Assembly: GCA_958009055.1 (NCBI GenBank)
Contig: OY253651.1
Coordinates: 1,201,115-1,265,114, forward strand
From: Choricystis sp. odSpoLacu1
Lineage: Eukaryota > Chlorophyta > Trebouxiophyceae
Reading direction: 5' to 3'
Length of the DNA: 64,000 nt
Part shown: in pieces, positions 1 to 9,900 of the stretch
How positions within the stretch are numbered: position 1 is the stretch's first letter
Layout: each line of letters starts with the position of its first letter
The notes under the pieces: model-generated
Told to the model about the DNA's origin: nothing
What the model saw: only the letters and a program-made list of their open reading frames with translations
The model's database searches: none
Made by a program: the position numbers and the translations under genes

Positions 1-38
1 CACGCACGCACACACACACACACACAGCACGCACGCAC

Positions 39-86
39 CGGCTCCAAGTCGCGCAGCAGCTCGTCGTGCAGGGCCACCGCCTCCAT
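39..86 (-). CDS. 5' exon of a gene running off the left edge (unknown)
   Basis: A 16-codon open stretch starts with ATG at 86 and reads MEAVALHDELLRDLEP. A GTGCGT donor follows at 38, leading into a GT-repeat intron that leaves the window. The codon choice looks coding and the layout matches the other first exons here. The product cannot be named from this piece. It would be divergent-free, its promoter lying in the CA/C-repeat interval toward 315. Confidence 0.4.
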
Positions 87-230
87 GGTGTGAGCGGTGC
101 GATGGAGACGGAGGGAGGGGAAGGCTGCTGGAGGGGGGAGGGAGAGAGAGAGAGGCACTGGTGCGAAAAGACGTCGATGTGGGCAGAGTGCGCCGAAACA
201 TTGGCCCTTTTTTGGGTCGATGAAATTGAT

Positions 231-236
231 CACCCC

Positions 237-267
<31 letters not shown>

Positions 268-271
268 ACAC
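231..271. repeat. Poly-C tract plus (CA)n microsatellite
   Basis: A run of 21 C (233-253) passes directly into (CA)9. The rest of 87-315 holds GA-rich sequence and no gene; another (CA)n lies at 1-26. It separates the cut-off left gene from the 3' end of the YbeY-HAD gene. Confidence 0.9.
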
Positions 272-315
272 GGGCGAGAGAGAGAAGCGTACAGAGTCGA
301 CACCATCGTTCTTCA

Positions 316-2123
316 TCACAGCACAAACCTTTCCACCGCCTCCACCACCCCCCGCTCATCATTGGCGGCGACGACCGCATCCGCGACGGCACGCACTGCC
401 GCCCCCGCGTTGCCCATCGCGACGCCGACGCCGGCCGACGATAGCATCTCTAAATCGTTGGCCCCATCCCCCACCGCCACCAGGTCGGACGGGGTGAGGC
501 CCAGGTCGGCCAGGACGGCGGCGACGCCTGTCCACTTGGTGACGCCGGTGGGGACAAGCTCTAGCATGTCAGCCACAGCGCGCGCAGTCGACGCGTCACT
601 CCCTTCCAATCTCTCTGTCCATTCAGGCACGATCAAGCCGTCCACAGTCGCGGGTGGCGCCAGAAAGATCAGCTTCAAGATCGGGGGGCCAGACAGCAAG
701 GCATCCAACGAGGGTGTGATCACCGCCCGTGGTTCGTGGTAGACAGAGTGCAGCGAGGCCACCTCGTCTCCGCCCACCAACGCAACGCACGCGTCCCCCG
801 TGAAGCCGACGCAGGGTGTGGCGGTGTCCAGGCCGTATTGAAAGGCGGCAGAGACGACGGAGGCAGGCAGCGCGGACCGAGGACCCACACGTGCCCCCGC
901 CTCCCCATAACTCGCCAACCCCTGCAAAAACACGCCGGGCAGGTGGTCGCCCACAATGACGCCACCCAGCCCCGCGTGCGCCAGGGCGGTGCGGGCGGCG
1001 GGGCGGGCTTTGCCGGTGGCGGGGAAGACGCGGCACCCGACCGCGACGGCGGCACGCAGGGCGTCGGCGGCGGCGGAGCAGGGGAGGGAGGCAGACGTCA
1101 GCAGGGTGCCGTCCAGGTCCAGGGCGAGGGCGGCGGCACGTGGGGGGCGGCGGCGGGAGGGCGTGGGTGAAGGTGTGCGCGGCGCGGCAGGCGTGGGTGC
1201 AGAGGCGCCAGCGTCACCACCGTCGTCGTCGTCTCCTTCGCCTCCTGCCGCTTCGATCAACCCGGTGCCACTCCACCCCAGCTCCGCCAGGGCGGTGGCC
1301 TCCGCGGCCGCCATGGCGGCTGCTTCAGCGGGGGGCACGTTTTCATGGTCAAAGCCAACAAGGTGCAAAGCCCCATGCACCAGCAGCACACGGCACTCGG
1401 TGAGCAGGGGGTGGGAGCGGGCGACTGCCTGGCGGGCGGCAGTGTCCAGGGACAGGACGAGGTCGCCCAGGGGGCGGGGCGGCAGCGCGTTTTCTTCGTC
1501 GTCGTCGTCGTCGTCGTCGCCAGCTGCTGCCAGCGCGGCCAGCACGCCAGGCGGCAGGTCGTCCATGGGGAACGACAACACATCGGTAGGGCCGGTCACG
1601 CCCCTCCACTCTGCGTTGAGGGCGGCGATGGTGGCGTCGTCGGTGAGGACGAGGGAGACTTCTGCAGGGCGGGACGGGAGAGGGGACGCGACCCCTCCAC
1701 TCCCTGCCTCCCTCTCCGCCGCCAGGCGCAGCGCGATGGAGGCGGCTGCCGCGGCATCCGCGGCCAGCGCGTCCGCCAGGGCGGCGACGTCGGTGGAGCT
1801 GTGGTGGGGAGTGGGGGGAGGTGGTGGTGGTGGCCGTCGCGCGAGGAAAAAAAGACAGCGAGACACTTTTTTCTCTTCCCCATCAAACCAACACACTCTC
1901 ACCTGTCCCCTGACAACGGCTCTCCCTCCACTCGCACGTCTGCCGACACTGGGACAGTGGGGCGAGGGGTGGCTGCTGCTGCTGCAAAGGAGCGACGCGG
2001 CGGCACGCCGACTGTAGGCCGGGGCCGGGGCGCGGCCAGCCGGGGCAGCAAGACACGGGCGCGTGTCGAGAGGCTGCGGCTGTAGGCCAGCGCCGCCACG
2101 CGGCGCAGGGCTAGCAGGCGCAT
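316..2123 (-). CDS. YbeY endoribonuclease fused to a Cof-type HAD hydrolase, organellar
   Basis: Two exons, 2123-1903 and 1798-316, with a 104-nt GT-AG intron (phase 2); about 567 residues. Exon 1 encodes a basic, Ala/Arg-rich leader (MRLLALRRVAALAYSR), typical of a plastid or mitochondrial transit peptide. The YbeY part carries the zinc motif HGALHLVGFDH (H-x3-H-x5-H) and GDLVLSLDTA, so it should act in rRNA 3' maturation. An acidic linker leads to a HAD phosphatase with motif I DLDGTLL and the C-terminal GDGANDLEML. The same YbeY-HAD fusion is known as a chloroplast protein in land plants, which argues for plastid rRNA processing. The HAD substrate is unknown. The 159-bp upstream interval is shared with the lipase gene. 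Confidence 0.9.
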
Positions 2124-2282
2124 GGGCGCGCCGAGGGAGACACAATCTAGCGCAGAAAAAGAGAGACGAGCAGTGTCTGCAGCGTCAACGCCTGTCACAC
2201 ACTGCTTTTCGCGGAAGGGTGTGTGTTGTGGGGAGCCTCGCTGCGACTTTCGGATCGACGCGCCCCCGCTCCAGCACCTCCC

Positions 2283-4307
2283 ATGGGCCCCATCCGACCT
2301 CGCCCGACCGTGCACGCGGTTCGCCGCCGCGTGCCCCGCGTGCCGTCGGCCGGCACGCTGCCGCGCCCGCGCGCTGAGCCCGAGGGGCGTGGCGCGGCCG
2401 GCGTGGCCGAGTCTGCCAACGATGTGAGTTGATTGGAGTGTGTGTGTGTGTGTGTGTGTGTGTTTGAGAGTGGGAGAGAGGGGCAGCGCGTGCGCGGTCT
2501 CCCCCAAACCGCGCACACAAGGCGAGCGGACGCGTCTTTTTTTGGTCATGGGAGGGGCACACGCGCCTCGCGCCCCCTCCTCTCCGTCGGACCCGCCCTG
2601 CACGCGGGCCCTGACTTGTCCAAGCTGACCTGTGCATGGCGGTGGGGCGCGGTCGGCACTGGGGAGGGGAGCGCCGATGTGCTTTTTTTGGTCCGGAAAG
2701 GAAGCGAAAAAAAAAAACGCCTGCAACCGCCTCCTTCGACGAACCCTCTCTCCCTCCCACCCTCCCACACACAGCCGTCCTCGTCGACCGCCCCCCCCTC
2801 CACCTCCTCCCGCACCGTCCTGCCCGCCCCCCTGCGCGCCCTGCTGGACGCCGCCCCCCCCGTCGCCATCAGCGCGACCCGCGCCCTGGGCCCGGTGGCC
2901 GCGACGGCGGCGGGTGCCGCGCGCAGCGCCGCCACCTCGGTCGCCGCCAACGTCGTCCCCATCGCGCGGGCGGCGCTGCCGGAAGCCGCCGCGTCGGCGC
3001 AGCGGCGCCCGCGCTCCCCGCGTCGCTCGCCCTCGCCCCCCCGGTCGCCGCCGCGCGCGGCCGCGCCGCCGTTGCCGACCCGCCAAACGCGCCGACTCAG
3101 ACTGGAACGCGCTCGCGCCCCTCCACCCCCCCCTCCCATTGACCACGGGCACCCAGTGCTGGCCCTGGTGCGGGAGCGGGCGGCGGCGGGGTCCAAACCG
3201 GGGGCGCGGTCCGACGGCGCGCACTTGGCCCTCGTCGTCGAAGGCGGCGGCATGCGGGGCGCCGTCTCGGGCGGCGCCCTCCAAGCCCTGCACGACCTCG
3301 GCCTGCGCGACGCGTTCGACGTGGTGTATGGCTCGTCCGCGGGGGCCATGAATGCGACCTATTTTCTCGCGGGGCAGAGAGACGGCGTCAACATTTATTC
3401 AGACCACATTGCCAACGACCGCTTCTGCGACATGCGCCGCCTGCTGCGCAAGAGGAAAGGGGGCTACGGTGGCGTCGACGGGTCCAGAGGGTACCGGTCG
3501 ATGGATGGAGGAGGGGGGGATGGTGTCGCGGCAGCCGCTGCTGCCGCAGCCCTCGCCTCCACCTCCTCCTCCGACGCCGCCGACCCTCCTCCCGCCCTCG
3601 ACCTGGACTATCTGATCGACTACGTGATGTCGGAAGTGATTCCGCTGGACTGGGACGCTGTCGTCCAATCAGACGTCCCCCTGAAAGTCGTGGCGTCCTG
3701 TGTCGACTCGCTCGCCCCTGTCGTCTTGGACGCCTTCACCGACGCCGCCGACCTGGCCGCCTGCCTGCGCGCCTCCGCCCAAGTGCCTGAAGTTGCGGGT
3801 GGGCCTGTTCATCATCGTGGCCGCAGGCTGGTGGACGCCGCCGTGTTCGAACCCGTCCCTTTTCGCGCCGCGATCAACGACGGCGCAACCCACGTCCTCA
3901 CCCTCTGCACCCGCCCCCCCCCCTCCGGCCGCGTCGCCCGCATCGTGGGCGGCGTCGTGGAGAGGGTCGTCAAGCGGGCCGTCATGTCGCCCGACTACAT
4001 GAAGCCAGTGTGGCGGCGCGAGGTGGAGCTGGTGTCCTCGTTTGGTCTCGGCGACTTTGACATGCTGCAGCTCGGGCTCGACCGCCACGCGGCTGCCGCG
4101 CGCCCCGAGTTTGGGGGGGCCCACCTGTACCCCGCCTTCCCGGGGGCGGGGGCCGCGTATGCGCCTGTGTGCACTGATGTGCCCACCATCAGGGGCGGCA
4201 TTGCTGAAGGCCGGGCTGCAGTGGAGCGGCTGTTTTCGGCCGACGCGCTCGCAGAGGCCGCGACGCAAGCGCGCGCCGAGGCGGAGGGTGGTGAGGCGCC
4301 CGCCTGA
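2283..4307 (+). CDS. Patatin-like phospholipase
   Basis: Exons 2283-2423 and 2775-4307 flank a 351-nt phase-0 intron containing a long (GT)n run; about 557 residues. The patatin fold is marked by the oxyanion loop GGGMRGAVSGG, the nucleophile elbow GSSAGAMN (G-x-S-x-G) and the catalytic Asp in VDAAVFEPVP, where the usual DGG/DGA reads DAA. This predicts a Ser-Asp dyad acyl hydrolase acting on membrane or storage lipids. The first 200 residues are Ala/Pro/Arg-rich and may target the protein to an organelle. A low-complexity insert (poly-Ala, Ser, Asp) sits between the elbow and the later core. The start is the first ATG in frame with the donor; a cryptic extra exon inside the large intron cannot be excluded. 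Confidence 0.85.
2434..2463 (+). repeat. (GT)n microsatellite in the lipase intron
   Basis: A GT dinucleotide run lies just downstream of the donor of the patatin-like gene. Several introns here start with GT- or GA-repeat sequence. Confidence 0.8.
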
Positions 4308-4633
4308 AAGACAAAAAAACGTACGCATGCATTGTTTGTTGTTTGTTGTTTGCCCCTCACCGAGTGAACCATTCTTGGGGAGAGCGAGAGCGAGAGCTGA
4401 GAGAGCACACTGTTTTTTTTTACGGGGAGAGAGAGAGAGCCCCCCGAGTGACGAGCGAACCCCCCACACAAACGAGCCCTTGATTCTTTTGATAGAGCCC
4501 CCCGAAAATACATCCACCCCTGTTTCCCGTGTAACACCCCCCCCCCCCCCCCTGCAAAGCGACGGACAACCCGATTGAAAAAACGAAGACAGCATTTTTT
4601 ACACACACACAACCAAAAGACTAAGCCGCCCCA
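4308..4633. other. Convergent intergenic region, no gene seen
   Basis: This 326-bp interval between two 3' ends holds short TTTG repeats, two GA-rich stretches and a C16 tract (4537-4552). I see no ORF with coding character, no RNA gene and no clear hairpin. Confidence 0.6.
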
Positions 4634-5623
4634 TCAGCCTGCTGCTGCCTTCCTCTCTGCCGCCACGCGCCGCACCAGCGCGCCCAGCGCGGCCGCGCTG
4701 CCCAGGTCGCTTGGTGGCCCCGCGCCGAGTGCGGTGGCGAGGGCGGCAGGAGATGGTGGCGCTGCACACGGCGCCCGTGGCGCCAACGCCAGCCTCCACG
4801 CCAGCGAATAGCGTGGGCGGCCGGCGGCGGGGGAGACGGGCACGAGACGGTGCATTACGTCGCCATCGAACAGGACGACGCGGCCAGGGGCGGGGGCCAC
4901 GATGGCGCCCACGCCCACGGCCGCGTCGCGAAACAGCGTCTCGCCCTGCCAGTCTGCGCCCCACACTGAACAAAGGTGCACCACCAGCGTCACCAGGCGG
5001 GGGCGCCCCACGTCACCATTGACGTAGCGTCCATAGGCGGCGGCCCAGGGCGTGGAGGCCGGGGTGGAGGAGGGGTCCGCATCGGTGTGCCACGAAAAGG
5101 CGTCGCCGTGAACAGGCGCGTTGGCCAGCAGGGGGGCGAACACACTGCCGTCGCTCTCACCCCCCATGTCCCTCGACGGCAGCAGCAACACGTCGCAAGA
5201 TGGGAAGAGGGTGGCCAGGCGACCGCCCAGCACGCCGGCCGGGCTGGCGGGAGGGGAGTGCGTCAGTGCTGCAAGCGGCCCATCGCGCAGGCCCCACGAT
5301 GCAGCCGCCCCCACCGCGTCCGCAGTGGCGCGCTCCCATAAAGTGCCAGGGGGCGTGGGGTCGGTCTCGGCGGCGTCAGGGCCTATAAGGGTGGCCAGCA
5401 GGGAAGCGCGCAGCGGGGCGTCAACCACACCATCCAACGCGATCACGTGGGTTCGATCCACGCGGGGGGGGGAGCCAGGGACAAGCCGTCCATCCAGGCG
5501 GATGTTGAGGGCAACGCTGACGGCGGCGGGGTTCCAGTCGTCGGGCGAGGGCGACAGTGGGAAGCGCGTCCAGTGGATGCCGGCAGCGGCGCCAGCAGCC
5601 GCGACAGCACCCAAACCATCCAT
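4634..5623 (-). CDS. Fe(II)/2-oxoglutarate dioxygenase-like protein
   Basis: A single 329-codon frame. The double-stranded beta-helix signature is visible: HTD (H-x-D) in FSWHTDADPSS, an internal strand around GADWQGETLFRD, the distal His in GDVMHRLVPVSP and the 2OG-binding Arg in PRYSLAWRL. These resemble prolyl-4-hydroxylase-type oxygenases, but the substrate is unknown. The N-terminal 120 residues are not recognised. The ATG is only 7 nt after the TGA of the same-strand mL59-like gene, so it has almost no leader of its own. Either the two share one dicistronic mRNA or the oxygenase starts inside the upstream transcript. Confidence 0.75.
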   Translation of the reverse strand: MDGLGAVAAAGAAAGIHWTRFPLSPSPDDWNPAAVSVALNIRLDGRLVPGSPPRVDRTHVIALDGVVDAPLRASLLATLIGPDAAETDPTPPGTLWERATADAVGAAASWGLRDGPLAALTHSPPASPAGVLGGRLATLFPSCDVLLLPSRDMGGESDGSVFAPLLANAPVHGDAFSWHTDADPSSTPASTPWAAAYGRYVNGDVGRPRLVTLVVHLCSVWGADWQGETLFRDAAVGVGAIVAPAPGRVVLFDGDVMHRLVPVSPAAGRPRYSLAWRLALAPRAPCAAPPSPAALATALGAGPPSDLGSAAALGALVRRVAAERKAAAG

Positions 5624-5630
5624 CTCTCTC

Positions 5631-6197
5631 TCACTTTTTCCCGGGGCCAGGCGCGGGGGCGCGTCCCACCCGCTTCCTCAGCTCGGCCGGCCGCGTCAGC
5701 AGCACGTCCAGCGGGGACGCGCCGTGCGCACGGCGTGCGGTGCGGTAGGCCTCGACTTTCGCGTCCATGCCCGCCACCGCGTCCGCGATGGCGACAGCGC
5801 GGGCGGCGGCTTCTTTGTCGTGTTCGTGGCCTTTGAACCGGCGGAAGCCAAAGGGTTTGGGGGGGCGGGTGGGGGTGGACGAGGACGAGGGTGACGGGCT
5901 GAGGAAGGGAAAAAAAAGGGGGTCTGTTTTTTTGGCTGCACGCGCTACCCGCTCCAACGATCCAAGGCTTGCAGCGATGTCTCCAGAGGTTGACCAAGCC
6001 TGCAGGCTTGGACGCCGCCCCAAAAAACACCCCGCGCCACCCCCGATTCCCCAGACTCACGCGTCGTCGCCGTCGCCCGCCAACAGTTTGCGCGCCGCCG
6101 ACGCGGCCCGCCCGCTCAGGGCGGGCTTGCGCCAGACGCCGTCTTTGAGGGTGGGGCGGACCGCGTCGCCGAGGACTTTTCCGAGCGTGGTGGCCAT
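5631..6197 (-). CDS. Putative mitochondrial large-subunit ribosomal protein mL59
   Basis: Exons 6197-6061 and 5898-5631 with a 162-nt phase-2 intron; 134 residues. The N-terminus carries GVWRKPALSGR, then a linker and FGFRRFKGHEHDKE, and a helix ending VEAYRTARR. This WxKPxLSxR plus K-GHxxDR plus YRxxRR layout resembles my recollection of the mL59 (mL59/64) mitoribosome family in plants. No enzyme motif is present. It is divergent from a helicase with a mitochondrial-type leader, with 164 bp between starts. The TGA stop is read as GTGAGAGAG, which also looks like a splice donor, so a longer product joined to the downstream oxygenase cannot be fully excluded. Confidence 0.55.
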
Positions 6198-6310
6198 TCG
6201 GGCGTGAACGGGCGAGCGAGAGTGCGGGGAGGCCGACGACTTTCTTTTCATTTCACTCTTCTCTCCCCCGTTCACACTCTCCTCCGCTGGTCCAACACAC
6301 CAGCCCTCCT

Positions 6311-6331
6311 AGTTTCACGCCCAGTGAAACT
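6311..6331. promoter_or_regulatory. Interrupted palindrome in a divergent promoter
   Basis: AGTTTCAC and GTGAAACT, perfect 8-bp arms around a 5-nt spacer, lie 31 bp before the helicase ATG and 114 bp before the mL59-like ATG. The symmetric form suits a dimeric DNA-binding protein serving both genes; this is inference. Confidence 0.5.
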
Positions 6332-6361
6332 GCAGGCCCCACCCGCGTGTGGTGCCCTTGG

Positions 6362-8224
6362 ATGCGCGCGCTGAGCGTCGCGTCACGCCGCTTCTTCGCT
6401 CCGTCTGCCATGCAACAAGCCGGGGCAGGCGCCAGCGCCGCCCGCCGCCGCCGCCCCCGCGGCGGCGGCAAGCGCGGCGCCAGTGGTGGCGCGGGTGAGG
6501 GCGGATGTCATGGGGGTGGTGGCGGTGGCCCCGCGCCGCCGGCGCCGCCCACAGCCACCGCGCACGCGCTCGGTGCTGCGCCGCCGCGCGCGGCGGCCGC
6601 GCCGCTGCTGTCGTCGACCACAGTCGCGCACCTCACCGCCACCCGGTTTGCCGACCTCCCGATCGCGGCCCCCACCCAGCGCGCTCTGGCCGACGTCCTG
6701 CGCTACGACACGTGCACCAAGGTGCAGGAGGCGGCCGTGCCGCCCGCGCTGCAGGGTGCGGACCTGGTGTGCAAAGCCAAAACCGGCACCGGCAAAACAC
6801 TCGGCTTCCTCATCCCCGCCTATGAACGCCTGCTCGCCTCCCCCGCCGGCCCGGGCAAGGTGGGCGCCCTCATCGTGTCCCCCACCCGCGAACTGGCCCA
6901 CCAGATCGCGGTGGAGGCCAAGCAGCTGGCCACGTTCCACAACGGCGTGACTGTGGCGTCCGTCGTTGGCGGCACCAACGTCAACTCGGACGTCGCCATG
7001 ATGCGGGACCGCACTCCCACCGTGCTCGTCGCCACCCCGGGCCGCCTGAACGACCTGCTCCAGCAGGGGGCGGCGGCCAAGCTGTCCTCGCTGCGGGTGC
7101 TGGTGTTTGACGAGGCGGACCGTCTGCTGGACATGGGGTTCCGCCCCGCCATCGACGCCATGTTGAAAGCGTTGCCGAACAAGTCGACCCGCCAAACCAT
7201 GCTGTTTTCGGCCACGTATCCCTCCGACATCGCGTCCCTGTCGGCGTACGCACTGCGGCCGTCCCCCGCCTTTGTGGACACAGTGGGCGAGTCCGAGACT
7301 CAAACAGCCGAACGTGTGGACCAGTCCTACGCCATCACGCCCATGGACCGCACCGCGCACGCGCTGTGGGCGGTGTGCCGCGCCCACGCGGCGGCGGAGC
7401 CTGATTTCAAGATCATCACGTTTTTCGTGACCGCGCGGTTGACCCAGTTCTACTCTGAACTGTTCGAAGCCCTGGGCGCCCCCGTCCTGGAGATGCACTC
7501 CCGCAAGAGCCAGCCGGCCAGGACGAAGGCGGCGGCCGCGTTCAGGGCGGGGTCCCGCCAAATCATGTTTTCGTCCGACGTGTCCGCGCGCGGCGTCGAC
7601 TACCCTGACGTCACCCTGGTCATCCAGGTGGGCCTCCCCTCCGACAAAGCCCAGTACATCCACCGCGTGGGGCGCACCGCGCGCGCGGGGAAGCGGGGGG
7701 AGGGCGTCCTGCTGCTGGCTGAGCATGAGGCCCACTTTGTGCAGCGCGACCTGCACGGCGTCCCCATCACGCGCGCGCCCGACGCGCTGCTGTCCACCCT
7801 CGACACCGTCGCCCCCACCATCGATGCCGCCCTGGGCAGGGTGCCGGAGGAGACGAAAGCGTCCGCCTACCGCACGTGGCTGGGGTACTACAAGGGCTAC
7901 CTCAAAGCGATGCGCTGGACGCCCGACGTGCTGGTCGCGGAGGCCGAGCGCTGGGCCGTCATCCAGCGCTGCCGCGACGTGCCCCCCCCCATTGGCGCCC
8001 GTGCGGTGGGCATGATGGGGCTGAAAGCGTACAAGTCGCGCCTCAACCTGGTGGCCGACACCGGTGGCGGTGGCCGCGGCGGCGGTGGTGGGCGCGGCGG
8101 CGGCGGTGGCCGGGGCGGTGGCGGTGGCGGTGGCGGCCACCCCCGCCCCAGCGGGGTTGGCGGCGGCGGCCCCGCCGCCAAGAGACGCGGCGGTGGCGGG
8201 GGTGGCGGGGGTGGCCACTACTGA
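6362..8224 (+). CDS. DEAD-box RNA helicase, probably mitochondrial
   Basis: Single exon of 620 residues. All core motifs are present in order: AKTGTGKT (I), PTRELA (Ia), TPGR (Ib), DEAD (II), SAT (III), ARGVDYP (V) and HRVGRTAR (VI), plus an upstream Q-like segment (TKVQEAAVPP). The leader MRALSVASRRFFAPSA is basic and amphipathic, as in mitochondrial precursors. The C-terminus is a GGRG-rich RNA-binding tail of about 60 residues. Overall it resembles the MSS116-type group of plant organellar helicases used in intron splicing and RNA remodelling. The start is the first ATG of the frame. Confidence 0.92.
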   Translation: MRALSVASRRFFAPSAMQQAGAGASAARRRRPRGGGKRGASGGAGEGGCHGGGGGGPAPPAPPTATAHALGAAPPRAAAAPLLSSTTVAHLTATRFADLPIAAPTQRALADVLRYDTCTKVQEAAVPPALQGADLVCKAKTGTGKTLGFLIPAYERLLASPAGPGKVGALIVSPTRELAHQIAVEAKQLATFHNGVTVASVVGGTNVNSDVAMMRDRTPTVLVATPGRLNDLLQQGAAAKLSSLRVLVFDEADRLLDMGFRPAIDAMLKALPNKSTRQTMLFSATYPSDIASLSAYALRPSPAFVDTVGESETQTAERVDQSYAITPMDRTAHALWAVCRAHAAAEPDFKIITFFVTARLTQFYSELFEALGAPVLEMHSRKSQPARTKAAAAFRAGSRQIMFSSDVSARGVDYPDVTLVIQVGLPSDKAQYIHRVGRTARAGKRGEGVLLLAEHEAHFVQRDLHGVPITRAPDALLSTLDTVAPTIDAALGRVPEETKASAYRTWLGYYKGYLKAMRWTPDVLVAEAERWAVIQRCRDVPPPIGARAVGMMGLKAYKSRLNLVADTGGGGRGGGGGRGGGGGRGGGGGGGGHPRPSGVGGGGPAAKRRGGGGGGGGGHY

Positions 8225-8401
8225 AGAGAGAGAGAGAGAGAGAGGAGACCGTGAGGAGAGAACGCAGGTTTTTGTCTTACAAATGTTTTGCCCATTCCCC
8301 TAAAAAAAAAGGAATGCAGAGAAGAAAAAAACGCACTGTGTGTGTGTCGTCTTGTGTAAGAAACCAAACGCTGCAATTTTTTGGACGCCTTTTTTAACAT
8401 T

Positions 8402-9733
8402 TCATGCCAGCACTCGCAACATAATCGTCGCCACCGCTGGCAAGGTAACCGCTCCCGCCACGTACGAATAAAACAGCAACGCAGCCATGGCAGCCGGCTG
8501 GGCACCATGCTTGACAGCCAGCGTGGCCAGCATGGCGGCAGAGGGCGTGGACCACGCGAGTTGCGCCACCAGCGTGGCGAGCGGAGTGGAGAACTTGATG
8601 GTGCGCGTAGCCAGCAGGGCCCCTCCCAGCGCGGGCATGACCAGCAACCGCGTCGCAACAGCAGCGACAGTCGCGCGTGCGGGCACGCGGGCGGCGCCGG
8701 GGCCGGAGGCCAGCTCTGCTCCGAGCACGAGGAGGAGGGACGGAATCATCGCTCCACCCAGCGCTTCCAGAGAGGACGTGACGAGAGCCAACGGCGCGGC
8801 GTCGCCTGCGAGGGCGGCCCGCAGCGGAGTCGCGCCCACGATGAGGCCAGCGACGGCGGCCATGGAGGGTGGGACGGCGGCGACGCGCAGGACGCGCGTG
8901 GCGAGGGTGGCGGCACGAGCGGGGGCGATGGTGGGCGGCGCTGCCACCGCCCCCACACCGTCTGGGCGGGGGGTCGCCGCCTCGGCAGCGGTGAGCAGGG
9001 CGTCCGCTTCCGTCGCGGTGGCCTCCTCCTGGGCTCGGTGGGCCACCACGCCCGCCGCTTCGTCGGCCAGCGCTTTGGCCAGCTTGGAGTCGTCGCGCGA
9101 AAGGGACGGCCGCCGCAGCGGGGCCAGCTCAGTGGCAGGCGGCGGCGGCTGGGGTGGCGCCTCCACACTCTCGCCTCCATCGCGCGGCCGCAACAACGTG
9201 TCCGCAATCAAAAACTGGAGCGTGGACGCGACCCAGACGGGGGCCAGCACCAACGCGGCTCCAGTTTCAGAGCACTCGCGCGCGCTGACGACGGCGCCAC
9301 CGCCGCCGCCGCCGCCGCCAGTCGCAGGCAGCAGAGCAGTCCTCGCTTCATTGCCCTGGCACAGAGCGTGGACCACAACCAGTGGAAGGTTTGCCTGGTT
9401 TCCCAAGGCCGCAGCCGCAAACACGAGGGGGTGCAGGCTGGGCGACACGCGGCACGCGCGCGCTGCCACATAACCACACGCCACCCCCACCGTCACAGCG
9501 ACCGCCATGTTGACGGCCAGTGCGCCGGCAGCAGCGCCCAGCTGGGGGGACGTGGCGAGACGCACAAAGGAGAGGGACGGGATGAACACATAGTACGAAC
9601 ACTGGCTGAGCGTGTGTCTGCCGCGCGCGTCCAGTATGCCGGCGCGTGCCAACGCTGCGCCCACTGCGGCCAGGAGGCCTATCTGAGCGGAGGCAGCGAG
9701 GGATTCCAGCACGATTGCGACGTCGGCCGACAT
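8402..9733 (-). CDS. Auxin efflux carrier family membrane protein (PIN-LIKES type)
   Basis: Single exon, 443 residues. Hydrophobic bundles occupy the first 150 and last 170 residues, separated by a charged cytosolic loop (about 190-270), as in PIN/PILS carriers. Family-like segments include FIPSLSFVRL, AALGNQANLPL and, near the end, AWSTPSAAMLATLAVKHG. In plants PILS proteins sit in the ER and control auxin compartmentation; the substrate in an alga is unclear. It is divergent from a MATE transporter across 167 bp and convergent with the helicase gene (177 bp, with a GA repeat). Confidence 0.8.
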   Translation of the reverse strand: MSADVAIVLESLAASAQIGLLAAVGAALARAGILDARGRHTLSQCSYYVFIPSLSFVRLATSPQLGAAAGALAVNMAVAVTVGVACGYVAARACRVSPSLHPLVFAAAALGNQANLPLVVVHALCQGNEARTALLPATGGGGGGGGAVVSARECSETGAALVLAPVWVASTLQFLIADTLLRPRDGGESVEAPPQPPPPATELAPLRRPSLSRDDSKLAKALADEAAGVVAHRAQEEATATEADALLTAAEAATPRPDGVGAVAAPPTIAPARAATLATRVLRVAAVPPSMAAVAGLIVGATPLRAALAGDAAPLALVTSSLEALGGAMIPSLLLVLGAELASGPGAARVPARATVAAVATRLLVMPALGGALLATRTIKFSTPLATLVAQLAWSTPSAAMLATLAVKHGAQPAAMAALLFYSYVAGAVTLPAVATIMLRVLA

Positions 9734-9762
9734 TTTTGTGTTCGGCCCCCCGACAATTGTGT

Positions 9763-9777
9763 TGTTTTGTCAAAACA
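9763..9777. promoter_or_regulatory. 15-bp palindrome between PILS-like and MATE genes
   Basis: TGTTTTG-T-CAAAACA is perfectly symmetric and lies 30 bp upstream of the carrier start in a divergent promoter of 167 bp. It is a candidate shared operator-like element; no factor can be named. Confidence 0.4.
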
Positions 9778-9900
9778 CTGTTTTCTTTGTTTGTTGTTGG
9801 GCGCGCCCTCCTGCCCACACGAAACAAACGCGTGCACACCTCCGACCGCTCGTGTTGCCCACTCACCGGAGCGCGTGGGGCCGTCTTTACAGTGTGGGAG

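Noticed and set aside
6383..8218. A 611-codon minus-strand frame opposite the helicase
   Set aside because: The opposite strand has every DEAD-box motif in order; this frame has none.
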